Position numbers and translations under genes: made by a program. 64,000 nucleotides of DNA from a candidate division LCP-89 bacterium B3_LCP (GTDB lineage Bacteria > Electryoneota > B3-LCP). Below the pieces are notes generated by a model. That model saw only the letters and a list, made by a program, of their open reading frames with translations, was not told the DNA's origin and ran no database searches. The DNA is taken from positions 295,443 to 359,442 of the forward strand of contig NJBN01000004.1 in the NCBI GenBank assembly GCA_005223185.1, read 5' to 3'. Numbering within the stretch: position 1 is the stretch's first letter; each line of letters starts with the position of its first letter. This document shows, piece after piece, positions 8,009-15,149 of this stretch.

Positions 8009-9610
8009 CTATAACAGTTCCCAATCAATGAAGCCGGGCTTTACATTGGTCATGGCATTTACTATCAGTTCCACCAGACCGGCATAGTACAGACCCGATT
8101 TTTCTTTGGCGCCGTAATAATCGAACAGGTCGCGAATCTGTCCCTTGCAGTTGGAACAGGGCGCACATACGTATTTGGGCTGTTCTGGTCCGGGTTCTTC
8201 ATCCGCGAAAGCATTGAGAATCTGCTCTAACTTCTTTCTACCGCTGACTTGCAGCCGCCAGTCCATGAAATTGTTCTGTGACATGATAGCCCAGCCACTG
8301 CCGCCGCCGCAGCAGTAATTACGCACTCCATGCGGGTGCATTTCCCGAAAGCGGGGAGCAATATAGCGCAGCACTTTCCTTTGAGGCTCCACCACACCCA
8401 TAGAACGCACCAAGTTGCAGGGATCGTGCAGAGTCACAGGGAAATCATTTCTGGAAGGATCCAGATCCAACTTGCCGCTGAAAACGATGTGTTCCATCAG
8501 CGTCATAGCTGATTCCCGGGGTATCGCCTGCGTAATGCGGTCTCCTATAACGCCCATAGCCTTGCTTTCGTGACCGCATTCACCCATTACAATCTTTTTC
8601 ACCTTAAGTTTCTTAGCGATTTCGTAGTGTTTCATGGCAATACGGGCTAACTGCACGTCTTCGTAAAACAACCCGTAATTTACCCCGTCATAACCGACCA
8701 GGTCGCTCGATAGCGTCCACGATATCCCCGCCTCTTGTAGGATCAGAGCAAAAGCGCCAGGATTATCGGGCCATGCTAAGAACTCACCAGCATTATGGAT
8801 CAAGAGGACGTCAGCTCCTTCCTTGTCCCAAACGGTTTCTACCTTAAGACCGGTGCGGTCTTCCATATCCTCGTCAATGAATTCGCAGTTATCCTTTACC
8901 ACGATGGGGTTCATACCGGTGCTCGATCCCACTTCTAACTGCTGTACAGTCCCCTTTTCATGAAGATCTTTGGCAGCCAATCCCAATTCGGAACTTGCTA
9001 ATTTGCGAATTTCCCGTGATAACATCCCGTTATCGACCCCGATGGGACAGCTTTGAGCGCAACGCCGGCATAGCGTACAACGATAGGAAAGCTCAATCAG
9101 CCTTGAAATCAGCGTCCAGTTGAGCTCTATATCGCCATTGTTGAACTTCTCCCACCAGCTACCACCCTTGACGTACTTAAAATACAGACGGCGCAGGATT
9201 TCCGATCTATAGGTAGGTCGATAGATTTCATTATATCCACTGGCTTCGTATATGGGGCAATCATCGATACAAGTCTGGCAGCGGGCACAGTGTTCCATGG
9301 ATAGTATCAGCGGCTGCAGGAATGTCCAGTTGTTTTCTGGGGTAAATAGTTTTTCCAAACCGGAAATAAACTGTTTCACCAGCCGGTCTTCTTCTTCCTT
9401 CGACTTGGGCTTAGGAATGTTGACAACCATAGTGTCATCTAAGGTCGCCTCAAATTTCTGCCGGGCGTCTTCACTTAATTGTTTAAAGCCGGGTTGGTCT
9501 TCCAATTTATCATAAGGAGGCGGCAGAGGGTACAAATCTTCCGGTGCAACGTGAGCTAACTGTTCAGAAGGCGTGCTGAAGTCCTTGAAGCTTAAACTTT
9601 TACCTGCCAT
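8009..9610 (-). CDS. DsrK/TmcB/HdrD-like iron-sulfur protein
   Basis: A 533-residue cytoplasmic redox subunit. Two ferredoxin-type [4Fe-4S] motifs are complete: C108-x2-C111-x2-C114-x3-C118 and C178-x2-C181-x2-C184-x3-C188. The C-terminal half has the cysteine-rich CCG domain of heterodisulfide-reductase HdrD: C345 (GECGH), C398 (HDPCN), C433-C434 (NYCCGGGSGW) and C482/C485/C488. This is the architecture of DsrK, HmeD and TmcB, which take electrons from a membrane cytochrome b to a cytoplasmic thiol/disulfide or other acceptor. Its stop-start overlap with the upstream cytochrome gene (TAATG) and GGAGG Shine-Dalgarno show coupled translation. Which named complex it belongs to cannot be decided, as no DsrJOP or TmcAD genes are here. 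Confidence 0.88.
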   Translation of the reverse strand: MAGKSLSFKDFSTPSEQLAHVAPEDLYPLPPPYDKLEDQPGFKQLSEDARQKFEATLDDTMVVNIPKPKSKEEEDRLVKQFISGLEKLFTPENNWTFLQPLILSMEHCARCQTCIDDCPIYEASGYNEIYRPTYRSEILRRLYFKYVKGGSWWEKFNNGDIELNWTLISRLIELSYRCTLCRRCAQSCPIGVDNGMLSREIRKLASSELGLAAKDLHEKGTVQQLEVGSSTGMNPIVVKDNCEFIDEDMEDRTGLKVETVWDKEGADVLLIHNAGEFLAWPDNPGAFALILQEAGISWTLSSDLVGYDGVNYGLFYEDVQLARIAMKHYEIAKKLKVKKIVMGECGHESKAMGVIGDRITQAIPRESAMTLMEHIVFSGKLDLDPSRNDFPVTLHDPCNLVRSMGVVEPQRKVLRYIAPRFREMHPHGVRNYCCGGGSGWAIMSQNNFMDWRLQVSGRKKLEQILNAFADEEPGPEQPKYVCAPCSNCKGQIRDLFDYYGAKEKSGLYYAGLVELIVNAMTNVKPGFIDWELL

Positions 9611-10527
9611 TATTTCTCCTCCTTCTCTTTTTTGGGTACTGGACTGGTGGCAATGTCCACCCAGTTCTTCTTGCCGTCAGCGCCGACGTGAGGCGCACTC
9701 CAGGTTACTACCTGTTCGAGTTGCGGATTAATTTTATCTTGCAATGGATCACCCGGAAGGTTTGTCTCATCCTCCCAGCGCACACTGTGATAAGTGAAGT
9801 ACTTCGTGAAGAAGTGGGTCATGTGTGTGAAGGGGAGATAAAACATGAAGACCAGACTGAAACCGATGAACAAGTATGCTGTCACAGGAAGTGAAGGCAT
9901 CACCGATGGCGCTACCAACCCGCGGAAAAATCCGGAACTGTTGGCAATGACATTCGGATCGCTTGACAACCACAGAATACCGGTAACGTATATGGCTCCC
10001 AGCATGAACAGGTTGAGGAAATGACTCGGTGTGCTGAATTTTGCCAGACCTGAGTCCGCGATCCTGAGTATGATCATATACACCGCTCCAATCACTCCTA
10101 ACACGCATCCTATCCAGCCTATGACATAGGTAACTGGGACCAGGAAAGCTAACTCTACATTTGCCATACTTAGTAGGCCCATTGCCGCTAACAGCACGGT
10201 ATTACCGATCAGAAGATACAGCCCGAAATGTAACGGGAACGTTCCGAACCACATCTTCCTGTTATATTCCCAGATTGCCTTTAAGAACAAAATCTCAGGT
10301 ATCATTACCTTCAATTCACCCAAGTAATCCTTGTGGCGTTCCTTCGTCCACCAGTCTAACTCCTCAAGGATGGATCCGCCATACTTAGCCTTACCTTTTT
10401 CATGAGGAACTGGATATAATTCCCAGCGTAAATGCACCGGCATCTTAGCGATGCGTATGGCTCTGGCTGCTATAGCCACCACAAACACCGCAAAAGTCAA
10501 GTATGCCAATAGATGCAGAATTCCCAT
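9610..10527 (-). CDS. DsrM/TmcC/NarI-like membrane cytochrome b subunit
   Basis: A 305-residue integral membrane protein with about five to six hydrophobic spans. It resembles the nitrate reductase gamma subunit family that carries two b hemes between the quinone pool and a soluble or membrane-bound oxidoreductase. The stretch WELYPVPHE followed by a cytoplasmic segment with LKAIWEYNRKMWFG is typical of the Dsr/Tmc/Hme branch rather than true NarI. His residues in the spans (for example FPLHFGLYLL and FTHMTHFF) are plausible heme ligands. It is the first gene of the pair with the DsrK-like protein and lies about 200 bp after the regulator gene on the same strand. Role by inference: quinol-linked electron transfer. 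Confidence 0.85.
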   Translation of the reverse strand: MGILHLLAYLTFAVFVVAIAARAIRIAKMPVHLRWELYPVPHEKGKAKYGGSILEELDWWTKERHKDYLGELKVMIPEILFLKAIWEYNRKMWFGTFPLHFGLYLLIGNTVLLAAMGLLSMANVELAFLVPVTYVIGWIGCVLGVIGAVYMIILRIADSGLAKFSTPSHFLNLFMLGAIYVTGILWLSSDPNVIANSSGFFRGLVAPSVMPSLPVTAYLFIGFSLVFMFYLPFTHMTHFFTKYFTYHSVRWEDETNLPGDPLQDKINPQLEQVVTWSAPHVGADGKKNWVDIATSPVPKKEKEEK

Positions 10528-10605
10528 TGTTATTTTCCTTCTATTTGATATTGTTTCTGATTATTTCGTGTCAGGTTTTTCTAAAGCTTAGTGAATTCGT
10601 TAATT

Positions 10606-10714
10606 TGTCATTCTGTCTGAAGGACTCCCAAGGAGAGCCCCAATTTATTGGAGTGAAGAATCTCTTATGCATATTTGCGTGAGTTCCTTCGCTACGCTCA
10701 GGATGACAGAATGG
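10606..10714. repeat. Dispersed TCATTCTG...GAAGAATCTC repeat, copy 1
   Basis: GTCATTCTG (10606-10614), GAAGAATCTC (10654-10663) and GCTACGCTCAGGATGAC (10691-10707) recur with the same wording in the region 14826-14896. This common kind of intergenic palindromic repeat sits between the regulator and the redox operon. Confidence 0.65.
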
Positions 10715-10724
10715 TTAGTTCGTT

Positions 10725-11243
10725 CTACTTGCCAGCTTCCGGATTCTGAATGTTTCTCAATACCTCTTTCATGTCTTCCGTACAGTAAGCGCCGAAGCGG
10801 TAAACTTCACACTTTCTGCAGGACCAGTCTTCACAACCATTCTGTTCATTGTGAAGTACCCAGCAGGGTCGTTCAGAATCCCGCAAAGCGGGACAGTCCT
10901 TATTTTTTTCCCTGTCGCAATCTTTGAATTCCCAGCAGGGCAGAAGCGCCCATAATCTTAAGAGACCTTCTAAGTTCAAGCCCCGCTTCTTTATCAAATG
11001 CTGGATCATCTGTATTCGCCCTAAGTCTTCAATGCAGAGCATGCGCACATTTCCAGCCGTGCGGTGATATATGATCAATCCCGCAGATTCGTACTTGCGC
11101 AAAGCAGAATCGGACAAACCTGTAATCCTGGCTGCGGCACTAATCGTTATAGCTGGATCCAGCGTGTCAATTCCTCCGCTAGGAGCGTGATCTTTTAACC
11201 AGCGCTGGAGATTGGTATCAACTGTATCACCCGGTAGTTCCAC
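10725..11243 (-). CDS. MerR-type regulator with Cys-rich two-CW-like C-terminus
   Basis: 172 residues, GTG start. Residues 31-60 form a winged helix-turn-helix of the MerR class (ITISAAARITGLSDSALRKY, then a wing with R61/R67). Residues 103-154 hold eight cysteines: C103, C109, C117, C127, C137, C142, C145 and C154. They include two C-W pairs (C103-W104, C127-W128), like the so-called two-CW domain, suggesting a metal or iron-sulfur sensor. The gene lies just upstream of the cytochrome/iron-sulfur pair on the same strand and has its own promoter carrying a centred dyad. The regulatory link to the redox genes is an inference. Confidence 0.8.
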   Translation of the reverse strand: MELPGDTVDTNLQRWLKDHAPSGGIDTLDPAITISAAARITGLSDSALRKYESAGLIIYHRTAGNVRMLCIEDLGRIQMIQHLIKKRGLNLEGLLRLWALLPCWEFKDCDREKNKDCPALRDSERPCWVLHNEQNGCEDWSCRKCEVYRFGAYCTEDMKEVLRNIQNPEAGK

Positions 11244-11274
11244 AACTCTTCTCTTGTTTTTGCCTGGATTTAAT

Positions 11275-11303
11275 AAGATAATAAAGTTGCACTTTTAAAT
11301 CAA
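11275..11303 (-). promoter_or_regulatory. Promoter of the MerR-type gene with centred operator dyad
   Basis: Minus strand -35 TTGATT (11303-11298), 17-bp spacer, -10 TATCTT (11280-11275). The spacer contains AAAGT-N3-ACTTT (11283-11295), centred exactly on position 11289, the middle of the spacer. That is where MerR-family proteins classically bind. Confidence 0.6.
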
Positions 11304-11310
11304 GGTATTT

Positions 11311-11338
11311 GTGAAAAAAATATCCAGCAACGCTGGAT
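11311..11338 (-). terminator. Intrinsic terminator of the molybdopterin operon
   Basis: Minus strand: ATCCAGC-GTT-GCTGGAT followed by ATTTTTTTC. It lies about 30 bases after the lipoprotein stop codon. Confidence 0.85.
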
Positions 11339-11364
11339 TACAGGAAGGTATAAGTTGTAAACGG

Positions 11365-12039
11365 CTAATTACTCCCATCAATAGTGTAAGTTCCCTCAAC
11401 CAGTTGCCAGTTGTTGCCTGCAGCCAGAGGAAACACGCCTTCACCTTCGTATATTGTGAATGCTTCCAGAACCATACTCAGGGAACCTGAAGAACTGAGT
11501 ATCTGGGTCATCGCCACTAATCCGATATTTTCTGCCAGGATCATACTTCCTATCAGTTCACCGGTTATAGAATCAGATATGCTATATATAAATGAATTAA
11601 ATATACCGGCAGGAACAGACACATTAGACAAATCTTCCACTATAAACTTCGCAGGATACCCGTACAACCCGTACCATTCTGTTCCAACTTGAGGATTAGC
11701 AGGACTGAAAATTGCGTTGATCTCCACGGGATCACCACCGATTTCCTCGTAGCCTTTCAAGTAAACGGTATCATCTTCGAATAGAAAATACTGAATCTCA
11801 GCGAGTACTCCATTTTCGTAGTAATTACTCTGGAAGCATATCTGGTTAAAGATGGTAGTATGACCTACTATGCTGAAGGTTCTCTGGAGAGGAGGAGCGT
11901 CCAGAGGTTGCGATAAATCATCGCCGGTATCACAACCTATCAGCAGTAGAAAGATTGTAGCGAATATAATTATAGGCAACCCGTGTGTATGACAACAGAA
12001 TTTTGTCTTACAACTTGTATATCTAAAGCCATTCCACAT
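11365..12039 (-). CDS. Putative lipoprotein at end of the Moco operon
   Basis: About 224 residues, not recognised. A hydrophobic stretch ending in LLLIGC-D is a good lipobox (Cys at about residue 36), so the protein should be exported and lipid-anchored. The remainder is predicted beta-rich with no catalytic motif I can name. The N-terminal region before the hydrophobic core is long and holds four cysteines. The ATG at 12039 overlaps the end of moeA by 17 bases, and no better start is visible apart from an in-frame TTG. It shares the terminator at 11311 and is probably cotranscribed with moeA, though a link to cofactor synthesis is not evident. Confidence 0.65.
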   Translation of the reverse strand: MWNGFRYTSCKTKFCCHTHGLPIIIFATIFLLLIGCDTGDDLSQPLDAPPLQRTFSIVGHTTIFNQICFQSNYYENGVLAEIQYFLFEDDTVYLKGYEEIGGDPVEINAIFSPANPQVGTEWYGLYGYPAKFIVEDLSNVSVPAGIFNSFIYSISDSITGELIGSMILAENIGLVAMTQILSSSGSLSMVLEAFTIYEGEGVFPLAAGNNWQLVEGTYTIDGSN

Positions 12040-13222
12040 CTACCGAAATTCCTTCCTGCACTTGCCGGCTGCCGCCCGGGACGAATATGAATCCGTTTGT
12101 GCCTTTGATCGATGATAATCTGCCTGAACTGTAATTCTGCACCGCTTGGGCTAATAGTTGTCCATCCTTGCGTTTCAAGTGTGCTCCAATCACCTGAAAC
12201 CTGTCTCCTTTAACGGAAAATGATTCGGTTAAAATGGCTCGTTCCCGCGTGCTTGATGTATCCTTCGCCATCAGCTTATCGATGAGGCGTTTGCCGTACA
12301 ATTGAAAGGTAACTGCCACCGAAACTGGATTGCCAGGTAAAGCTAACAACCACGATCTTCCGATCCTGGCAACAAGTGCGGGTTTTCCCGGTTTCACGAA
12401 GACCTTATGGAAGAGCAGATCACCACCCAACCTCTTAACGACGTCGGGGATGTAATCGAAATTGCCCATCGAAACAGCGCCGGAAGTTATCACTACATCG
12501 TATTCACTGCAGAGCCTGGTTATAATCGGAATAAGTTTGTCTATGTCATCCGGTGAAGGTGAGTGAAGGTATATGTCTCTGAATCCCTGCGCTTCCAATA
12601 GCGCCTTTAACGTGACGTCATTGGAATTATAAATCTGTCCGTCCCCCAAAGATTCACCCGGTGAAATGATCTCAGAACCGGTAGCCATGACAGCTACTTT
12701 CGGATGAGGATATACGCTTATCTCTCGCAGTCCCAAACTCGCGCATATTCCTGCATCCAATGTGGTTAATTCATATCTCTCCGAAAAGATAACCGTACCT
12801 GCTTTTATATCATTACCGGCCGGGCGTACGTGATCGCCTTCACCAGGCATCTGCATGAGACGAACGAAATCACCGGTAAACTCCAATTCTTCGACTTTGA
12901 TAACCGTATCGGCACCGGCAGGCAGCGCTGCTCCGGTCATTATGCGAAAAGCGTGACCAGCTTGCAGCGGTTCTTGAACTGGTTTTCCCGCAGGAATCGT
13001 TCCCTGTATAGTGAGTTCTATGGGAAATGATTTACCCTGTAGATGCTCATGCGCAACCGCAATTCCATCCATCGCCGAAGAGGCGAAATCAGGCACGTCA
13101 AACTTAGCGGTTATCTCTTCGGCAAGAGCACAGCCTATCGCCTGAGTTAAAGCTACTTCCCTCGCCTCAAGCGGTTCGACAGCCCGGTCTATTTTCGTTA
13201 GTGCTTCTTCTAAACTGATCAT
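12023..13222 (-). CDS. moeA: Molybdopterin molybdenumtransferase MoeA
   Basis: 399 residues, normal length. MoeA inserts molybdate (or tungstate) into adenylylated molybdopterin in the cytoplasm. Seen in order: the N-terminal domain with DVPDFASSAMDGIA, the GAALPAGADTVIKVEE motif, then the MogA-like domain with ATGSEI and TSGAVSMGNFDY, and VKPGKPALVARI plus LPGNPVSVAVTF, the classic MoeA signatures. A C-terminal domain (domain IV) closes the protein. It is the fourth gene of the operon, four bases after the MOSC gene. Confidence 0.95.
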   Translation of the reverse strand: MISLEEALTKIDRAVEPLEAREVALTQAIGCALAEEITAKFDVPDFASSAMDGIAVAHEHLQGKSFPIELTIQGTIPAGKPVQEPLQAGHAFRIMTGAALPAGADTVIKVEELEFTGDFVRLMQMPGEGDHVRPAGNDIKAGTVIFSERYELTTLDAGICASLGLREISVYPHPKVAVMATGSEIISPGESLGDGQIYNSNDVTLKALLEAQGFRDIYLHSPSPDDIDKLIPIITRLCSEYDVVITSGAVSMGNFDYIPDVVKRLGGDLLFHKVFVKPGKPALVARIGRSWLLALPGNPVSVAVTFQLYGKRLIDKLMAKDTSSTRERAILTESFSVKGDRFQVIGAHLKRKDGQLLAQAVQNYSSGRLSSIKGTNGFIFVPGGSRQVQEGISVDVEWL

Positions 13223-13225
13223 TTT

Positions 13226-13666
13226 CTACCGTTCAACCCTAATCGGATCACCCACCTGTACTTTGCCCCCTTCTATTACTTTTGCAAATATCCCTTCCCG
13301 CGGCATGATACAATCTCCCACCACCTCAAAAATCTCACATCCGTGATGACATTCCTTACCGATTTGGATTATCTCAAGTTTGACTAATTTCCCTAAAGAC
13401 AGTATCGTTCCCACGTCAATATTTAAGAAATCCAATCCCCTTGTAGTAATATTCTCAGCAAAATCACCGGGTTTTATGATGAGATCAGTCTGGTCTAACT
13501 TATCGAAACTCTCATATGGTAACAGGCTCACCTGCCGCTCTGTCTTCCCGTGTGCATCACCGATGATACCCTTACTGAGGCTCAATTCGATCTCAGGTAC
13601 GTTCTCCTTCTTCGTGCCTTTCTGAGACGAAATGGAAAGACGATAGACTACGGGCGTATCATTCAT
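13226..13666 (-). CDS. MOSC-domain protein
   Basis: 146 residues made almost entirely of a MOSC beta-barrel (molybdenum cofactor sulfurase C-terminal-like domain). Typical features are KGIIGDAHGKTERQVSL near the start, PGDFAENITTRGLDF, and the conserved cysteine region GKECHHGCEIF followed by MPREGIFAKVI and a final VGDPI. Stand-alone MOSC proteins of this size bind or hand over the cofactor, often within moco operons as here. It overlaps the moaC stop by eight bases, so translation is coupled. The exact reaction is unknown. Confidence 0.88.
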   Translation of the reverse strand: MNDTPVVYRLSISSQKGTKKENVPEIELSLSKGIIGDAHGKTERQVSLLPYESFDKLDQTDLIIKPGDFAENITTRGLDFLNIDVGTILSLGKLVKLEIIQIGKECHHGCEIFEVVGDCIMPREGIFAKVIEGGKVQVGDPIRVER

Positions 13667-14141
13667 CTGGATTCCTCTGCCAGTGTCCGCTGCGTCCGCC
13701 TTCTTTTCTCAGCAATTTTATCTCTTCGATCACCATGCCTTTATCGACTGCCTTGCCCATATCGTAAAGTGTCAACGCCGCTACGGAAACTGCTGTAAGC
13801 GCTTCCATCTCCACGCCTGTACGAGAATAAGTACGGACTTCGGCTTCTACCAAAATCAGGTCAGGAGTTTCCAGTTGTATTTCCACGTTAACATGTGTGA
13901 TGGGGAGAGGGTGACAGAGGGGAATCAAATCTGATGTGCGCTTAGCCGCCTGAATTCCCGCAATTTTCGCTGTTGTTAAAGCATCGCCTTTGCCCAAATC
14001 ATTATTGGCTAACTTCTGCCATAGTTCCGAATTGACTCGCAAACGAGCGCAAGCCCTGGCTCGCCGGTCGGTTTGGTCTTTTTCCCCCACGTCAACCATC
14101 CTGATCTTGCCCTTCTTATCTAAATGTGTAAAATCTGGCAT
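13659..14141 (-). CDS. moaC: Cyclic pyranopterin monophosphate synthase MoaC
   Basis: 160 residues. MoaC converts the MoaA product 3',8-cyclo-GTP into cyclic pyranopterin monophosphate. The sequence holds the family signatures MVDVGEK near the N-terminus, GDALTTAKIAGIQAAKRTS, LIPLCHPLPITHV (active-site region), and near the end DMGKAVDKGMVIEEIKLL with the final KEGGRSG. Length is typical. It is the second gene of the operon after the MogA/MoaB gene. The partner moaA and the molybdopterin synthase genes moaD and moaE are not in this window. Confidence 0.95.
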   Translation of the reverse strand: MPDFTHLDKKGKIRMVDVGEKDQTDRRARACARLRVNSELWQKLANNDLGKGDALTTAKIAGIQAAKRTSDLIPLCHPLPITHVNVEIQLETPDLILVEAEVRTYSRTGVEMEALTAVSVAALTLYDMGKAVDKGMVIEEIKLLRKEGGRSGHWQRNPDE

Positions 14142-14161
14142 AACTTGCTTTGAATTTATCT

Positions 14162-14668
14162 CTATGGATCAGGTTTTTCATCACGTAACAATTGGATTGC
14201 ATGCGGCAAAGCTGGCAGGATAGTCTCTAAATTCTCCAGGCTCCCTTTGGGACTGCCCGGGAGATTGACAATCAGTGTAGTCTGATTAAATCCCGCAACT
14301 GCCCGCGAAAGCATCGCATGGGGCGTTATCCGGGATGATTCCCTGCGCATCGCCTCTTCCAGGCCGGGAACGCGTTTTTCGATAACCTGCAGCGTAGCTT
14401 CCGGCGTTACGTCTCTGGGAGAAAGACCGGTTCCACCCGACGTCAGAATCAGATCGAACTGATTGGATTCGACTTTCTCTTTAAGCCAGCTTGCTATCAC
14501 CTCAAGATCGTCCGGAACGATTTCAGGATCTACTACTTCCCAATCCAACCCTCGCAATTTGTCAACAATTAACGACCCGCTCTTATCCAGCCTCTCACCG
14601 GAAAAAGCCCGATCACTGCAGATTAGAATCGCTGCCCGATACACTGAATCTGTCTTGTCTGGAAACAT
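14162..14668 (-). CDS. mogA: Molybdopterin adenylyltransferase (MogA/MoaB type)
   Basis: 168 residues, a single MPT-binding domain. The enzyme adenylylates molybdopterin before metal insertion by MoeA. Motifs: ILICSDRAFSG at the first strand, FDLILTSGGTGLSPRDVTPEAT (the TSGGTG loop that binds the substrate), and NLPGSPKGSLENL near the C-terminus. It is the first gene of the operon, served by the promoter at 14702-14730. Whether to call it MogA or MoaB cannot be decided from sequence, since the two are functionally equivalent in many bacteria. Confidence 0.93.
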   Translation of the reverse strand: MFPDKTDSVYRAAILICSDRAFSGERLDKSGSLIVDKLRGLDWEVVDPEIVPDDLEVIASWLKEKVESNQFDLILTSGGTGLSPRDVTPEATLQVIEKRVPGLEEAMRRESSRITPHAMLSRAVAGFNQTTLIVNLPGSPKGSLENLETILPALPHAIQLLRDEKPDP

Positions 14669-14701
14669 ATTTAGTAACCACCGCTACCTCAGCACAAACC
14701 C

Positions 14702-14730
14702 AATATAAACAAAAATAGCACCTATTTCAA
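14702..14730 (-). promoter_or_regulatory. Promoter of the Moco operon
   Basis: Minus strand -35 TTGAAA (14730-14725), 17-bp spacer, -10 TATATT (14707-14702), about 35 bases before the mogA start. No molybdenum-cofactor riboswitch fold fits in so short a leader. Confidence 0.7.
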
Positions 14731-14825
14731 CAGATAAGTGCTGCATAATACTTGCGATAAATTACTCTGCGCTTTGTCCAACCTGCGGACTTTGAGATCT
14801 TTTCCCGTAGGGACTCCTATGGAGC

Positions 14826-14962
14826 GCTACGCTCAGGATGACGGAATGGACTGATAGTGTCATTCTGAGCAAGCTGAAGGCGCAGTGAAGAATCTCATCA
14901 AACAGTAAACGGCGGGTGGCCGGGACAGCTTGTGGCGAAGCCACCCCTTTGGGGATGTCCCG
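14826..14962. repeat. Dispersed repeats, copy 2 of the TCATTCTG family plus a GTGGCGAAGCCAC unit
   Basis: GCTACGCTCAGGATGAC (14826-14842), GTCATTCTGAGC (14859-14870) and GAAGAATCTC (14887-14896) match the element at 10606-10714. The adjoining TTGTGGCGAAGCCACCCC with its following GGGG (about 14932-14955), inside a CCGGGACA/TGTCCCGG palindrome, resembles the unit at 51545-51575. It lies between the Moco and feo operons. Confidence 0.6.
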
Positions 14963-14983
14963 GTTCGTCACGGTCAACGTACC

Positions 14984-15139
14984 CTACTTCATCTTCGACA
15001 ACCGCTTCAGCATTCTGGAGCTTCGCGACGTCGCACAGGCGCTGCACCCCCTTGATTTGAACGCTTTCACAATCCTGCGTCCTATATAAATCCCCGCAAT
15101 AAGCACCGCCACCCCCACTACTGTCCATTGTAATGTCAT
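14984..15139 (-). CDS. FeoB-associated Cys-rich membrane protein
   Basis: A 51-residue protein read directly from the minus strand, starting at ATG 15139 with GAGG a few bases upstream and ending at TAG 14984. The N-terminal half is a single membrane span (VVGVAVLIAGIYIG). Then comes a basic linker, the motif R-G-C32-S-A-C35-A, and a basic tail. This is the layout of the short Cys-rich proteins found directly after feoB in many bacteria, where they replace FeoC. It starts 10 bases after the feoB stop. Role by context: accessory part of ferrous iron uptake, possibly binding Fe(II) or an iron-sulfur cluster through the CxxC pair. Confidence 0.85.
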   Translation of the reverse strand: MTLQWTVVGVAVLIAGIYIGRRIVKAFKSRGCSACATSRSSRMLKRLSKMK

Positions 15140-15149
15140 ATACGCCTCA

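Noticed and set aside
8009..10527. Reading the redox pair as true DsrMK of sulfate reduction
   Set aside because: DsrJ, DsrO, DsrP and dsrAB are absent from the window, and the cytochrome matches the Tmc/Hme branch as well; only the general class can be supported.
14162..14730. A molybdenum-cofactor riboswitch ahead of mogA
   Set aside because: The promoter leaves a leader of only about 30 bases, too short for that fold.
14898..15128. A 76-codon open frame on the minus strand after feoB
   Set aside because: It overlaps, in another frame, the 51-codon FeoB-associated protein (14984-15139), which has the expected span, CxxC motif and Shine-Dalgarno; the longer frame has none of these.
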